Assembly: GCA_028023455.1 (NCBI GenBank)
Contig: JAQFVV010000204.1
Location: forward strand, 1,511,501-1,575,500
DNA from: Epiperipatus broadwayi
Lineage: Eukaryota; Onychophora; Udeonychophora; Euonychophora; Peripatidae
Direction: 5' to 3'
Length of the DNA stretch: 64,000 bases
A program made the translations under genes and the position numbers. The first letter of the stretch is position 1. Each line of letters opens with the position of its first letter. Under the pieces are notes generated by a model. That model made no database searches and was not told the DNA's origin. It was given only the letters and a program-made list of their open reading frames with translations. Positions 1 through 11,591 of this stretch are shown here, in pieces.

Positions 1-340
1 GAGTTCAAACTGCTGATGTTGATGTTGATTACCACAATTTTTATTTTCATTATATGTTGTTTTTTGGTTGAGATTTAAATGTTAAGGTTGATCTGGTATT
101 TCTTCCCATTCAATGTCATATTCCATTTCCAGATCTTCATCTGCTTTTACTGTAGTTGTAGTGCCACAAGTCTAAGGTTGGACTCTGTTATTTTGATTTT
201 TGAAGATCTCTGTTTTTCTTTGGTGGGTGACCTGGTCTTCTCCTTTGTTCTGTGTTATCATTGGTGATTTTAAACATATTTGGGGTGATAGCTTCCATAA
301 TTTCCATTGTTGTGTTATTTTTAATATTGGGTGTTTGGTG
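1..340 (-). pseudogene. LINE-like ORF1, C-terminal fragment beyond nested insertion
   Basis: Read on the minus strand from about 340 down, one frame gives a short stretch beginning MEIMEAITPNMFK and containing the basic RRRPGHPPKKN segment, like an AT-hook or nucleic-acid-binding tail. It then breaks into stops. The sequence meets the left (TA)n of element E3, while the ORF1 fragment at 23610-24850 meets the right (TA)n, so I infer that this is the continuation of that ORF1 and was separated by E3. The element's polymerase ORF would lie to the left of the window. Assignment rests on position and low-complexity basic composition, not on a conserved domain, so it is tentative. Confidence 0.4.
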
Positions 341-364
341 TTATATATATATATATATATATAT
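341..364. repeat. (TA)n run, left target of E3
   Basis: Alternating TA run of about 24 bases that directly precedes the TG start of the E3 LTR. A second TA run follows the other E3 end at 23601, as expected if E3 integrated into a TA microsatellite and duplicated part of it. Confidence 0.85.
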
Positions 365-2150
365 TGTAATGATATATGCCGTTACATTAAATTGAAATAA
401 AAACTTTTAAGTTCACAAATAAAAATAAATGTATTAAAAAAAACTAAACGCTAAAATTAAAATGTTTGTTAAACGTATATATTCACACAGATGCAAAACT
501 TAAAAAATATTTTTTTAAAAAAACAAAGAAATAAGTATTTGAACGTACTTTTTTATAAAAAAGTACAAGATATAAAGATATAATATTTTTGTAGATGGAA
601 ATGATTGTTTATTAATTATCCAAAAGCTGTGTAATTAAAAACTCAGATGAAAAATAGATAAGAGAACAAAGAGATTTTAGCTTGACCAATGGAAGCAAAT
701 AAAGGCCTGGACCATAATGAAAAAATGGAACAGTGACATTTTTGTTTGTGGAATCCATAGGAGGACTATAAAAAAAAAATATTGAGTTCCAGTCAGTTTC
801 CAGCTTGATTTTGTGAGAAGAGCGATGGGACGCACATATCATTCTTTCTCACTTATTTTAAAAATGAAAAGACTGTGATACCAGAATGAACCAGCTAAAG
901 TTACCTCCAGAATATCAGAATGGTCTTCCATGAAAGTCTTTGTTGGAATTGCCAACAGGAACCTGGACTTTTCTACCATAAGCAATTGAACTGAACAATT
1001 GTTAAAATCATAAAATTAATTCAGAACTTTAAAGTTTTGATCAGATAACCTAAATTTTTTAAAAAAAGAACTTTTCTCTGACTTATGTGTCAAATCAATT
1101 AATAATGTTTAATTTTATATATTTTGCATTTGATAAAAATCATTTCCATTTATTATTTTATTTGTATTAATATTTATTGTTTAAATTTTAAATGAGGAAA
1201 TTTAAGTTGGTATAGACATTGCATAGATTCGTTAGCGGTTAATTTGTTGCTGTTTCATAGTCAATTGGAATATATAAGTCATTGATGTCACTGTCAAATC
1301 TTATGATGAATGCTATTGGGTTTTTTGTATTTCCTATGCAATTGATGTTATCAATGATTTTGTATTTTGATCAGTTGTGTTTATTTTGAAATGTTTTTAA
1401 CTGTGGAATCTATGCAGCTGATCTATACTCAACATTATAATATAAATTGTATAAAATTCTTCTGTGCGAATGTATCTAAAGGTTAAATTTAAGTCGGGTG
1501 TGAATGGCTATATAGATTTGTAAAGTTATATATATAGTTTAAGGGAGGGTAATCTTAGGTTATTTGTTTCATAGTTAAATTGGGTCAATGGATTAGATGT
1601 ATTGATGTAATTAGTAAATGTACCAGGAGATCCTCTATGGGCAGGATAGCATATATATGCCACACACCTTCTGTTTGCCTATGGATGGGATTGTAAGTCA
1701 GCAAAAAGGACTGGAGTCTATTCCTATGGAGTTTTTTATTGTTCTACTCACCAACAGATGTAGCATTCCTGTTGGTTGAGAGACAATGTCTTCTCTAACT
1801 CTACTTACTGTTCAAGATGAACATTCCTGACAGTATAGTGTTTTGTGTTGTATTCATGCTGCATTAAATACATCAATATATCCGATGATTTGACATAGGT
1901 TTGGCTGCAGACTTTTGGCCTAAGGTTAAATAAGGGATAGAACATTTTCTTTTCAAATACAATCTATGTAGTCTATTCATACTCGACCCTCTAAATAAAA
2001 TATTAAACTCATTGCAATCTATTTAAATGTAAAATTAAAAGTTAATATAAAAATATAAAATGTTAAATGTATTCCTCAAAATTTATTTATACGTGCATTA
2101 ATAAATGTTTGTTTGTTAATTACTGGCAATGGCTTTTATTTTTTATATAT
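365..2150 (+). repeat. E3 5' LTR, left part
   Basis: Matches 11592-13384 over its whole length with scattered substitutions and small indels. It includes a less A+T-rich block at about 1620-1930 that may hold the LTR promoter or R region (inference). It ends in a TA run, where E2 is inserted. A 76-residue minus-strand reading frame at 612-842 has a same-length counterpart in the other LTR, but no recognisable domain. Confidence 0.85.
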
Positions 2151-4431
2151 TGTAATGAACAACTGAACAAACATATTAGGCTGACCATGTTGTAGTGTCC
2201 AAATGTAATGGAATGTACTTTTACTCCATTATACCAATCAGCAGTTAACTGGAAACAACAGTTTATGGTGCCAAATGTAATGGAAAATATATCATATAAA
2301 CATATTATGCATCAAATGTAATGGAACATCAATATATGAGAAGAAAATAATGCCTCAATCATTGGATGATAAATGTAATGGAATATATGTAATCTAAATG
2401 AATCCAATTGTTGAAAAAGCTTAATATAATAAATTGTATAATTTAAATGAAGAAAGATATAATTATACCAGTTATATTTAAATAAATTGTTTATATGCCC
2501 TTCCAACTAGCTATACATGAAATAAATCTAAAATCATACAGAGCAATGAGATTTCTATCCTTATAATTTATTTTCAAGATTAATATGACTAACTAATCAA
2601 ATATATATCAGAAAGAAAGGGAATTCTATTAAATCCAATATACACATCTAATAAGTAAATTTATGTATATCTAAACATATCAATGAACAATAATATGTAT
2701 AAGTAACCTAAAGACTAAATAATAAGTGAAATACGAAGTTATCTTCTATTAAATTGTAAATTCAATTAATTTCATAATGACTCTGGCACTAAAAAAAAAA
2801 TAAGAATAAAATATTAATACTCTTTCAAATAAATTACAATGGCATTACTTACAAAACAAATAGTACATCCTTTATTTTTATATTATGGTTTAATTTTAGG
2901 TAGTATCAATGTTTTAAATACAAACCCAAATACAAAAAAATATATACATATAAACTTGTAATAAGTATATATATTAAATAGATAAAGACATATTTATGCT
3001 TAACAAGTATGCATTATTATAAACACAAATCCATATTTATATTTTTAAATATTCAAAATTAAAAATAAATAAAAATAAAATATTATATCCAGCAAATATA
3101 AAAATTATTGTTTAGGTCTGCATAAGAATTATTATATGAAGTTAAAAAAAAATGAAAATAGATAAATAAATATAAAAAAAATTTCTAATAAAATTTACGA
3201 ATATAAATTTTATTTATATATATATAGCAACTCATATGCAACCCAAACTTATATGTCATTCTTTAAGATTTTAAATTACTTAAGTGTTAATTTTGATACC
3301 TGTTATTGCTGTTAGAAAACAAGACGCTTAAATTGAATAGAATGATATTTATAAAAACGTTATATTTTTATAATTAAAAATAAAAGTAAAAAAAATATCG
3401 ATCTCAAAAATATATATATATCATTTATATTTACAAAATTATTTACTACCTTTCAAAGTTCACTTGTTTATTTTTCTTTTCAAAAGTCAACTTGTTTTGT
3501 TGTTTTATTCCTTTATTTGTTTAATATTAGAATGCATTCTATCTAAAGTTAAATTGAAGAAATACCACGTTAGAAAAAATTATTGGTTTCCAAATGCACA
3601 TATATACTTTGTTTTTTTAAATTTATCTCCTTAAAAAAAATAATAATTGACATGTTGAATCCAATATATTAATTAATTTTAGTTACCTCCAGATTATTAT
3701 TAGATTGACTATTATAGATACCAGATAGCTATATCAAATTTCAACTTCAGACACGTTGAAATTCATGTGTTGAAATTTGCTTAGTTTTTCTTTTGAAACT
3801 GTTTTGGAATAAATAAAAGGAAATGGTGCATCTCCTTGGCTCCGATATATATATTAGCCAGTCATGGTTTATATATTTATTACAGAAATTTATCTTATTC
3901 CACTATTCTTAAGAATGGCAATTTCAAAAAAAACAAAGTACAACAAATTTTTATCTTTCAGTTTGTTTAATCACTATCTTAATAATAATAATGGCTTCCT
4001 TTGTTGTTGCTGTTGTTCCACATGCTAGCAAATGCTGGTTTGAAAACCATTGTTATATATGTTTTCTTTTAAATATTTAACATTCAAAAAAAAATATTAA
4101 CCATATAAAAAAATATTAAATCGAAAATTTATTTGACAGCTTTTAAAATATATATAGAGACATAAATAATAACTTTACATTTTTTTAATAATCACCACAA
4201 ATAAATAATCTTTTTTATAATCAACAATTTATATGTCTTTATTTATCTATAATAATTAAATATTCACAGCGATGTACTATCAACAAATAAATAAAATAAT
4301 AAATCCAAAAAAATATAACTAATAACCATAAACAATAATAATACTTCATATATAAACATCAAATCAAAGAGATTTTTTTTAATAACAACAAATATATTTT
4401 TAAAATATAGATAGATTTATCGATATTTACA
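2151..4431 (-). repeat. E2 3' LTR
   Basis: Plus-strand left copy, 2281 bp, starting TGTAATGAAC and ending ATTTACA. It aligns end to end with 8505-10803. Four copies of an AAATGTAATGGAA motif lie in the first 240 bases; the same motif spans the LTR/primer-site junction of this element (see findings). Confidence 0.9.
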
Positions 4432-4442
4432 ATACCCTTTAA
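4432..4442 (-). promoter_or_regulatory. E2 polypurine tract
   Basis: The minus strand reads TTAAAGGGTAT immediately before the TGTAAATATCG start of the 3' LTR. This is the position and composition of a plus-strand primer tract of an LTR retroelement. The tract is short and slightly degenerate. Confidence 0.55.
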
Positions 4443-4833
4443 TCCACCTAAAAAAATGTCTTTGCAAATAACTAATGAATTATGAGATATTGAAAAAAAA
4501 AATACTTCTCAAATTTGTAATCTTTCTAAGGACTAACATGGTTTAAAGAATAGTACTTTTCTTATTAATAACCATATTCATTTGTTCATATCTATCTTTC
4601 AGATCATCTAGATCTTTGTCCAAGTTTTCTTTAAAAAAAATAATAATAATCAAAAGTGCCTTTTAATTTTCAGTTTTTTGAACTTTGTAAAGAAGTTTAC
4701 TTTGATTTACAAAATTTTTATATAACATTTTGGTATAATTCAATTGCTTTAGAATAATTTTGGGATAAGTATCTAAAGATTTTGCTATGAACTCCTTAGA
4801 TTCTGCCTCTATATCCTTAATGTAAATACTAAT
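4443..4833. other. E2 3' untranslated interior
   Basis: A+T-rich sequence between the last coiled-coil frame and the purine tract. It contains decayed coding-like stretches on the minus strand with stops in every frame. I recognise no domain. Confidence 0.4.
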
Positions 4834-6776
4834 TTAATCATAAGCACTAACATAATTCTTAATTTTATTAATAACAGTTGCTATTTTATCAGATAATCTA
4901 TTATCTTTCATTTGACTATCCTGATAAACATCATCGACTTGAGTAAGTCTTTGCTTTACTTCACTTGTTCTATGTTCAATTAAAAACAATACTTTGGGCA
5001 ATTTTGAAAAGTATTCATTCAAATTTTCTAAATAATCCTTTAAAAATTGCAAATCATATTGATGTAATACAACTTCAACATTGAGAAAAAAAAAATTTCT
5101 GAAAATTATTTTGTTTTACAACATTAATATTATCCTGTTCTATATTAATTCTTTTCAGATTGACTTTAGGTTTACTTAAATCTCTTTCCTTAACTATATT
5201 TTCTTGACGAAAATCTTTATTAATCACATCATCACTTATTATTTTAAGTTTAATTTTAGCTTTGCCAATTTCTTTTTCCTCATCAATCATCCTTCTACCA
5301 AGATTCAGATCAAATATCTTTTTACTCAATCTTTTAAATTTTACCTTTGCTTTCCCTACATCTCTTTCCTTGTCAATATTCTCTCTAAGAAAATCAATAT
5401 TATTTATCATTCCATATATAACATTAAGTCTAACTTTGGCTTATCCTACTTTCATTCTTCTATTACAATTTTCATAAAGAAAATTTTCTTTAGGTTTTTT
5501 TATTTTCTTATTTCTCTCAAATTTCAATAAGTTATATATTACCAACTTTGTTCTGCTGGGATACTTGTAAAATAAGTCATTTCTATTGCAACAATGGTAC
5601 AAATTCCCATTCAAATACTTATGCTCTAATATATCTAAAAATATACTTTCTTGGTACCATACAAAATTACCATAATACTGTTCTTTATAAGATAATATCT
5701 TATGATTAAGATAATTTGTCATATCCAGACAAAATTTAAACACTTTGCATGCACTCTACCATCATTGGCTATAGATTGAGAAGAATTACATTTATATATT
5801 AAGTTTTTTTTTTCAAGCAGTTTATTACAATAGTAATAATCCCTTACATCCAAGTTATCTGCATACACATGATCCATAAAACACCTATGAAGATTCATAC
5901 TAAACAACTGCTAATCAAAACTCCAATTGTTATTTTTAAAATTGTTGTATAAAAAGAACTTATCAGAATATTTTTGATCTATCATGACACTTTCTTTATA
6001 TTGACTTTGTGAAACATATTCTGTTTTTTCTAGTAATTTTTGAGAGTTAATTTTAATCTTTTCTGTGAACTTAATTCAACTTCTAAAGTTTTAATACTTT
6101 CATTCATTTTATTATAATGCATTTTTATTTCTCCTAACTCTAGAGCACTAATGTCTAACCATTGAAAACCTAACTGTCCAATTTCTAAATTCTGAACAGT
6201 GTCCTTTAATCTTTCACAAGTTAATTCTACTTTTTCTGATTGCTTTTGTGAATTTAATTTTATTTCTAAAGATCTATCAACTATTTTAACACTCTTTATT
6301 TTTATTAATATTTTCACTAGTCGCATCTATGGGTTCTTTATATTCTTCCATTTTTCCATTTTTTCATCAATCTCATAACACTATTATCTACAGACTCTTC
6401 TAAATCTTTCAGTCTTGTCAACTTTCGTATCTAATCTCATAACACTATTATCTACAACAGTTTTTGATGTAACTTTTAATTCTCCAGAAAGATCATCAGA
6501 ATTGGTTTTCAACCCAGCTTTAAATTCATCAGATTTGGTTGTTAATGCAATCATTAGTTTCTCATGATTGGTTTTTATCTCAGCTTTTAAATCATCACAA
6601 TTGGTTTTTAAACTAGTCTCTAGTTTCTGGGAAAGTTAATCAGAATTTGTTTTTATCTCAGCTCTAAGTTCCTCTTTTAATTCATTAGAGTTGGTTTTCA
6701 TCATAGCCTCCAGTTTCTCTATTAAACTCCCCAAATCAAAATTACCACTAACTGGTAGTTCATTACTATTATCCAT
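4834..6776 (-). pseudogene. E2 Gag-like coiled-coil protein, decayed
   Basis: A plausible start is the ATG at 6776 (MDNSNELPVSG...), about 1.7 kb inside the primer-binding site. The product begins with heptad-like repeats of the type KTNSDELKAEIKTN and continues as fragments at 6030-6326, 5719-5907, 5441-5743, 5075-5410 and 4834-5052, separated by stops and frame changes. The 5075-5470 part carries about four tandem copies of a ~30-residue unit with the core KERDVGKAKVKLKR. The last fragment is again coiled-coil. The N-terminal coiled coil resembles in style the Gag of E1, but I see no clear retrotransposon Gag domain and no CCHC zinc knuckle. Function as a structural Gag-like protein is inferred from position. 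Confidence 0.6.
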
Positions 6777-6801
6777 TATTACTAGTACTGTAATATTGGT
6801 T

Positions 6802-6864
<63 letters not shown>

Positions 6865-8483
6865 CTATGTAGTAATTACCACAGATCAAGGGCTCACCAT
6901 CTCCAATCATTATCCCAACAAGCAATTACTCAACTAAGCAAAGTACAAGTCTTTTAATTTTATTATTCATATTAGCTATCCAACAATCTAAATTTCAATT
7001 GTTTGAACTCATGAACTTCTTGGTTTATAAAAAATCTCATCTATCACTATATCATTAATAAATTCCTCTAAAAAAATATATAGAGAGAGAAATTAACAAC
7101 TGAGATCACTAACTAACATTTATTTATATGTAATGATAATAAATATTCTACACTTATACAATATTGAAATGTGGAAATTTCATATCAAATTCAATATAAC
7201 CTCCTAATATTTAAAATATAATAAAATGTTCACATGCCTTAAAAATAACTAAAATTCAATAATATTGTGAGACAACTTTCTCACTCAAGATAATGGTAGT
7301 TAAGCATAAAATTATTAAATTGACACCTATAAATATTCTGGAACTTAAAACTTAATACCATTTTATATAGATAAAAAAATCAACTTCACTAATTATTTAC
7401 TCTAGTGCCCAAAACATTATTTTATTAAAATTGTACTAGTGCAATTTATTATCAACAAACATTCACTAATTGAACTTCATGTTTAGAGGTCATTTATAAT
7501 GGAAAATGAAATATTGATATGTTTGTTTTTCATACCCTAATTGATAATCAATGTAATAGATTATTTGTCACCAAGAATAATCAATTAATCGGATACCTAA
7601 GTTTGGTGCTATATATTTATGTTATATACTCATCCATTCCTCTAAAGATCTGACAGATACTGACGGCCAAAGAATGATTAGCATTTCACAATTTTGATAT
7701 AGATAAAAGAATTCAATCACTGCTCTTAAAGCATACAATGGCCCATGAACCCTCAGATGATCATCACATTTCAGTTTCTCTAAGCTACTACAACCCATAA
7801 TAGTTTTCTGCAAACAATATTATACTACCCTGCTTACATCTAAGTCTTAAGGGCTATTATTTATAAAATATTTCCTTGCTCATCTTTGGGAGTCTTAGAG
7901 GCAAATATTATACATATATCAAAAAGAACTATACCTTACTCTCTCTGGAGTCTTAGAGGTAAAACCATGGCAGGTCTACTGTTAACTGCTTCATGATAAA
8001 TAATAACTAATATCAAAATTTGGGTTGGAGCAATGAATTAGCTCAATCAGTCACAAGTGACATGAATACATCACATCCTCAAAACAATGACAAAAATTCC
8101 CTATCCAACATCAATACTTGTAATAGAACCAACCAAACTCCAACAATCAAATATCTAATCTAACCTTCAAAATTATAGATTTTCTACAACTTATATTTTC
8201 CAAATATGGACAAAATTATTACTCTATAATTTAATGCAATCAATATAATTTTTAAATTGAAATTAAGCTGTTTCATGACTGCATTTATCTCTCATAATAA
8301 AAAACAAATGCAATAACATTAACAATCACCATCTAAACATAGGCCAAAATATTTCTATATATATAAAAAAAATAAACACACAAAAATGCTTCTCTTTCTT
8401 TAAGCTATACATCTCCCATCAATATATATACTACATATCTCTCAGGTATGTGGTGAATTTCTAGCCCTAATAAGCTTATTTCA
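6777..8483. other. E2 5' leader
   Basis: About 1.7 kb between the primer-binding site and the first Gag-like ATG (minus-strand sense). It holds a (TA)n run at about 6800-6861 and is otherwise A+T-rich with many stops. A 63-residue minus-strand frame at 7622-7813 has no recognisable domain. Such a long leader is unusual and may contain packaging signals (inference). Confidence 0.4.
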
Positions 8484-8502
8484 AGCCCCATGTTGGGCGC
8501 CA
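8484..8502 (-). promoter_or_regulatory. E2 primer-binding site, tRNA-Lys type
   Basis: The minus strand reads TGGCGCCCAACATGGGGCT two bases after the LTR end ...CATTACA. It is complementary to the 3' end of a tRNA-Lys of the kind used by many retroelements, which carry TGGCGCCCAACGTGGGGC. This fixes the minus orientation and the 5' LTR. Confidence 0.85.
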
Positions 8503-8504
8503 AA

Positions 8505-10800
8505 TGTAATGGACAATTGAACAAACATATGCTGACCATGTTGTAGCATCCAAATGTAATGGAATGTACTTTTACTCCATTATACCAATAATCAGTTAAC
8601 TGGAACCTACAGTTTGTGGTGGCAAATGTAATGGAAAATATATCATATAAACATATTATGCATCAAATGTAATGGAACGTCAATATATGAGTAGAAAATA
8701 ATGCCTCAAACATTGCATGGTAAATGTAATGGAATATATGTAATCTAAATGAATCCAATTGTTGAAAAAGCTTAATATAATAAATTGTATAATTTAAATG
8801 AAGAAAGATAAAATTATACCAGTTATATTTAAATAAATTGTTTATATGCCCTTCCAACTAGCTATACATGAAATAAATCTAAAATCATACAGAGCAATGA
8901 GATCTCTCCTTATAATTTATTCTCAAGATTAATATGACTAACTAATCAAATATATATTAGAAACAAAGGGAATTCTATTAAATTCAATATACACATCTAA
9001 TAAGTAAATTTATGTATATCTAAACATATCAGTGAACAATAATATGTATAAGTAACCTAAACACTAAACAATAAGTGAAATACGAAGTTATCCTCTATTA
9101 AATTGTAAATTCAATTAATTTCATAATGACTCTGGCACTAAAAAAAATTAGAATAAAATATTAATACTCTTTCAAATAAATTACAAAGGCATTACTTATA
9201 AAACAAATAGTACATCCTTTATTTTTATATTATGGTTTAATTTTAGGTAGTATCAATGTTTTAAATACAAACCCAAATACAAAAATATATATACATATAT
9301 AATTGCAATAAGTATATATATTAAATAGATAAAGACATATTTGTGCTTAACAAGTATGCATTATTATAAACACAAATCCATATTTATATTTTTAAATATT
9401 CAAAATTAAAAATAAATAAAAATAAAATATTATATCCAGCAAATATAAAAATTATTGTTTAGGTCTGCATAAGAATTATTATATGAAGATAAAAAAAAAA
9501 TGAAAATAAAAAATAAATATAAAAAAATTTTCTAATAAAATTTACGAATATAAATTTCATTTATTAATATATATATATATATATATAGATATAGCAACTC
9601 ATATGCAACCCAAACTTATATGTCATTCTTTAAGATTTTAAATTACTTAAGTGTTAATTTTGATACCTGTTAAACGTTTATTGCTGTTAGAAAACAAGAC
9701 ACTGGAATTGAATAGAATGATATTTATAAAAACATTATATTTTTATAATTAAAAATAAAAGTAAAAAAATATCGATCTCAAAAATATATATATATATTAT
9801 TTATATTAACAAAATTATTTACTACCTTTCAAAGTTCACTTGTTTATTTTTCTTTTCAAAAGTCAACTTGTTTCGTTGTTTTATTCCTTTATTTGTTTAA
9901 TATTAGAATGCATTCTATCTAAAGTTAAATTGAAGAAATACCACATTAGAAAAAATTATTGGTTTCCAAATGCAAATATATACTTCATTTTTTTAAATTA
10001 ATAATAATTGACATGTTGAATCCAATATATTAATTAATTTTAGTGACCTCCAGATTACTATTAGATTGACTATTATAGATTCCAGATAGCTATATCAAAT
10101 TTCAGCTTCAGATGCGTTGAAATTCATGTGTTGAAATTTGTTTAGTTTTTCTTTTGAAACTGTTTTGGAATAAATGAAAGGGAATGGTGCAGCTCCTTGG
10201 CTGTGATATATATATATTAGCCAGTCATGGTTTATATATTTATTACAGAAATTTATCTTATTCCACTATTCTTAAGAATGGCAATTTCAAAAAAAAACAA
10301 AGTACAACAAATTTTTATCCTTCAGTTTGTTTAATCACTATCTTAATAATAATAATGGCTTCCTTTGTTGTTGCTGTTGTTCCACGTGCTAGCAAATGCT
10401 GTTTTGAAAACCATTGTTACATATGTTTTCTTTTAATAATTAACATTCAAAAAAAAAAATATTAACCATATAAAAAAAATATTAAATCAAAAATTTATTT
10501 GACAGCTTTTAAAATATATATATATATAGACATAAATAATAACTTTAGATTTTTTTTAATAATCACCACAAATAAATAATCTTTTTTATAATCAAGAATT
10601 TATATGTCTTTATTTATCTATAATAATTAAATATTCACAGTGATGTACTATCAACAAATAAATAAAATAATAAATCCAAACAAATATAACTAATAACCAT
10701 AAACAATAATAATACTTCATATATAAACATCAAATCAAAGAGATTTTTTTTTAATAACAACAAATATATTTTTAAAATATAGATAGACTTATCGATATTT

Positions 10801-10803
<3 letters not shown>
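8505..10803 (-). repeat. E2 5' LTR
   Basis: Plus-strand right copy, 2299 bp, starting TGTAATGGAC and ending ATTTACA. It keeps the repeated AAATGTAATGGAA motifs at 8503-8515, 8553-8565, 8624-8636, 8666-8678 and about 8722. The reading frame at 10184-10465 is not preserved in the other copy and is taken as chance. Confidence 0.9.
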
Positions 10804-10872
<69 letters not shown>

Positions 10873-11079
10873 AGATGCAATTAAATAAGTTATTTATTAT
10901 CTCTGCATCTCCATGAGCTAGTGACTTGGGCTAATAATCTGAATATTTAAATAAAGTGAAATCTTAACAGTGCGTATCTGCCTACTTTATAAATTTTTCT
11001 AGGCTCAAATGCCTACATGCTTCCCTTGTAGTGCAGATTACGGTTAGATTCGATAATCACTTTCTTTTGGATCGTTATA
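10804..11079 (+). repeat. E3 5' LTR, right part, starting with (TA)n
   Basis: TA repeats at 10804-10869 are followed by a segment that matches 23390-23599 closely. Similarity stops at 11079, which defines the LTR end. The TA run is the E2 insertion site. Confidence 0.85.
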
Positions 11080-11591
11080 ACTGGCTACCCAACTTGGGCC
11101 AATCTTTAATAAACCACCGAGTGCCCTGAGAATTTTAAAGATAAATCATGCCCGTAATATTTTTTCTGAAATATAAATATATTTTTTGCATTAACGTAAA
11201 GTTATACTTTGAATTTTGTTTTAAAGGTACTGCCAGTAAGAAAAATTGCGCATATGTAAAAATAAATGTGAGGAATAAATCATAAATTTTTTTTTTAAAA
11301 AAAGTCTTGTTTAAATTAAAATCTAATCGTTCAACTTGCCTAAATAATATTAAAAAGTAGAAAAAAAGAAATTTGGAAGGGAGGGGGCAGAAATTTAGCT
11401 GGTAGTAAGGAATCAACAGTCAACTTTTTTTTATCATTATATTTGTGTGTAATTACTGTTTTATGTTTTAAAAAAAAGTTTTGTCCTTTTGAAATTTTTA
11501 TATATAATCAATTTGTGTAACGTAATTACTAACACTAAGTAAATTTTTTTTTTTAATGTTTTTGTTTTTTTTTTGAGGAAGTTTACTGCTA
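11080..11591 (+). other. E3 remaining interior
   Basis: The 512 bp between the E3 LTRs. It begins with a primer-binding-site-like sequence and ends with a weak purine patch (GAGGAAG, 11575-11581) before copy B. No coding remnant is visible; the minus-strand frame at 11135-11416 shows no domain. Either the coding part was deleted or E3 was always a non-autonomous element. Confidence 0.6.
11082..11100 (+). promoter_or_regulatory. E3 primer-binding site, degenerate tRNA-Lys type
   Basis: TGGCTACCCAACTTGGGCC starts two bases after the LTR end. It differs from the E1 and E2 primer sites by one small indel and a few substitutions, so it is most likely a mutated version of the same tRNA-Lys-type site, here on the plus strand. 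Confidence 0.6.

Larger units (their letters stand above)
2151..10803 (-). mobile_element. LTR retrotransposon E2, Gag-like only, apparently non-autonomous
   Basis: Flanked by LTRs of 2281 and 2299 bp (2151-4431 and 8505-10803) with TG...CA ends. A tRNA-Lys-type primer-binding site lies just inside the right LTR and a purine tract just inside the left one, so the element reads on the minus strand. The 4.07-kb interior holds a decayed coiled-coil reading frame. I find no protease, reverse transcriptase, RNase H or integrase motif in it, so it probably depended on another element for mobility. It sits inside the (TA)n run of the E3 5' LTR, with TA repeats on both sides as the only possible target duplication. 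LTR divergence is a few percent. Confidence 0.85.

Noticed and set aside
612-842. 76-residue frame repeated in both E3 LTRs (also 11846-12076)
   Set aside because: Same length in both copies, but the LTRs are nearly collinear anyway, the frame has no known domain, and it is antisense to E3. It may be chance.
5204-5530. Plus-strand frames opposite the E2 Gag-like sequence
   Set aside because: Antisense shadow of a lysine-rich coiled coil; F/I/S-rich as expected for such a shadow.
8484-8502. Possible tRNA-Lys gene fragment here and at 20396-20412
   Set aside because: Only the 3'-end complement is present, next to an LTR end; these are primer-binding sites.
10184-10465. 93-residue frame inside the E2 LTR
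   Set aside because: Not kept open in the sister LTR at 3820-4080; no domain.
10635-10880. Long reading frame of alternating Y and I across a (TA)n run
   Set aside because: A pure dinucleotide repeat has no stop in these frames; the same happens at 23210-23404 and 43689-43910. No gene is implied.
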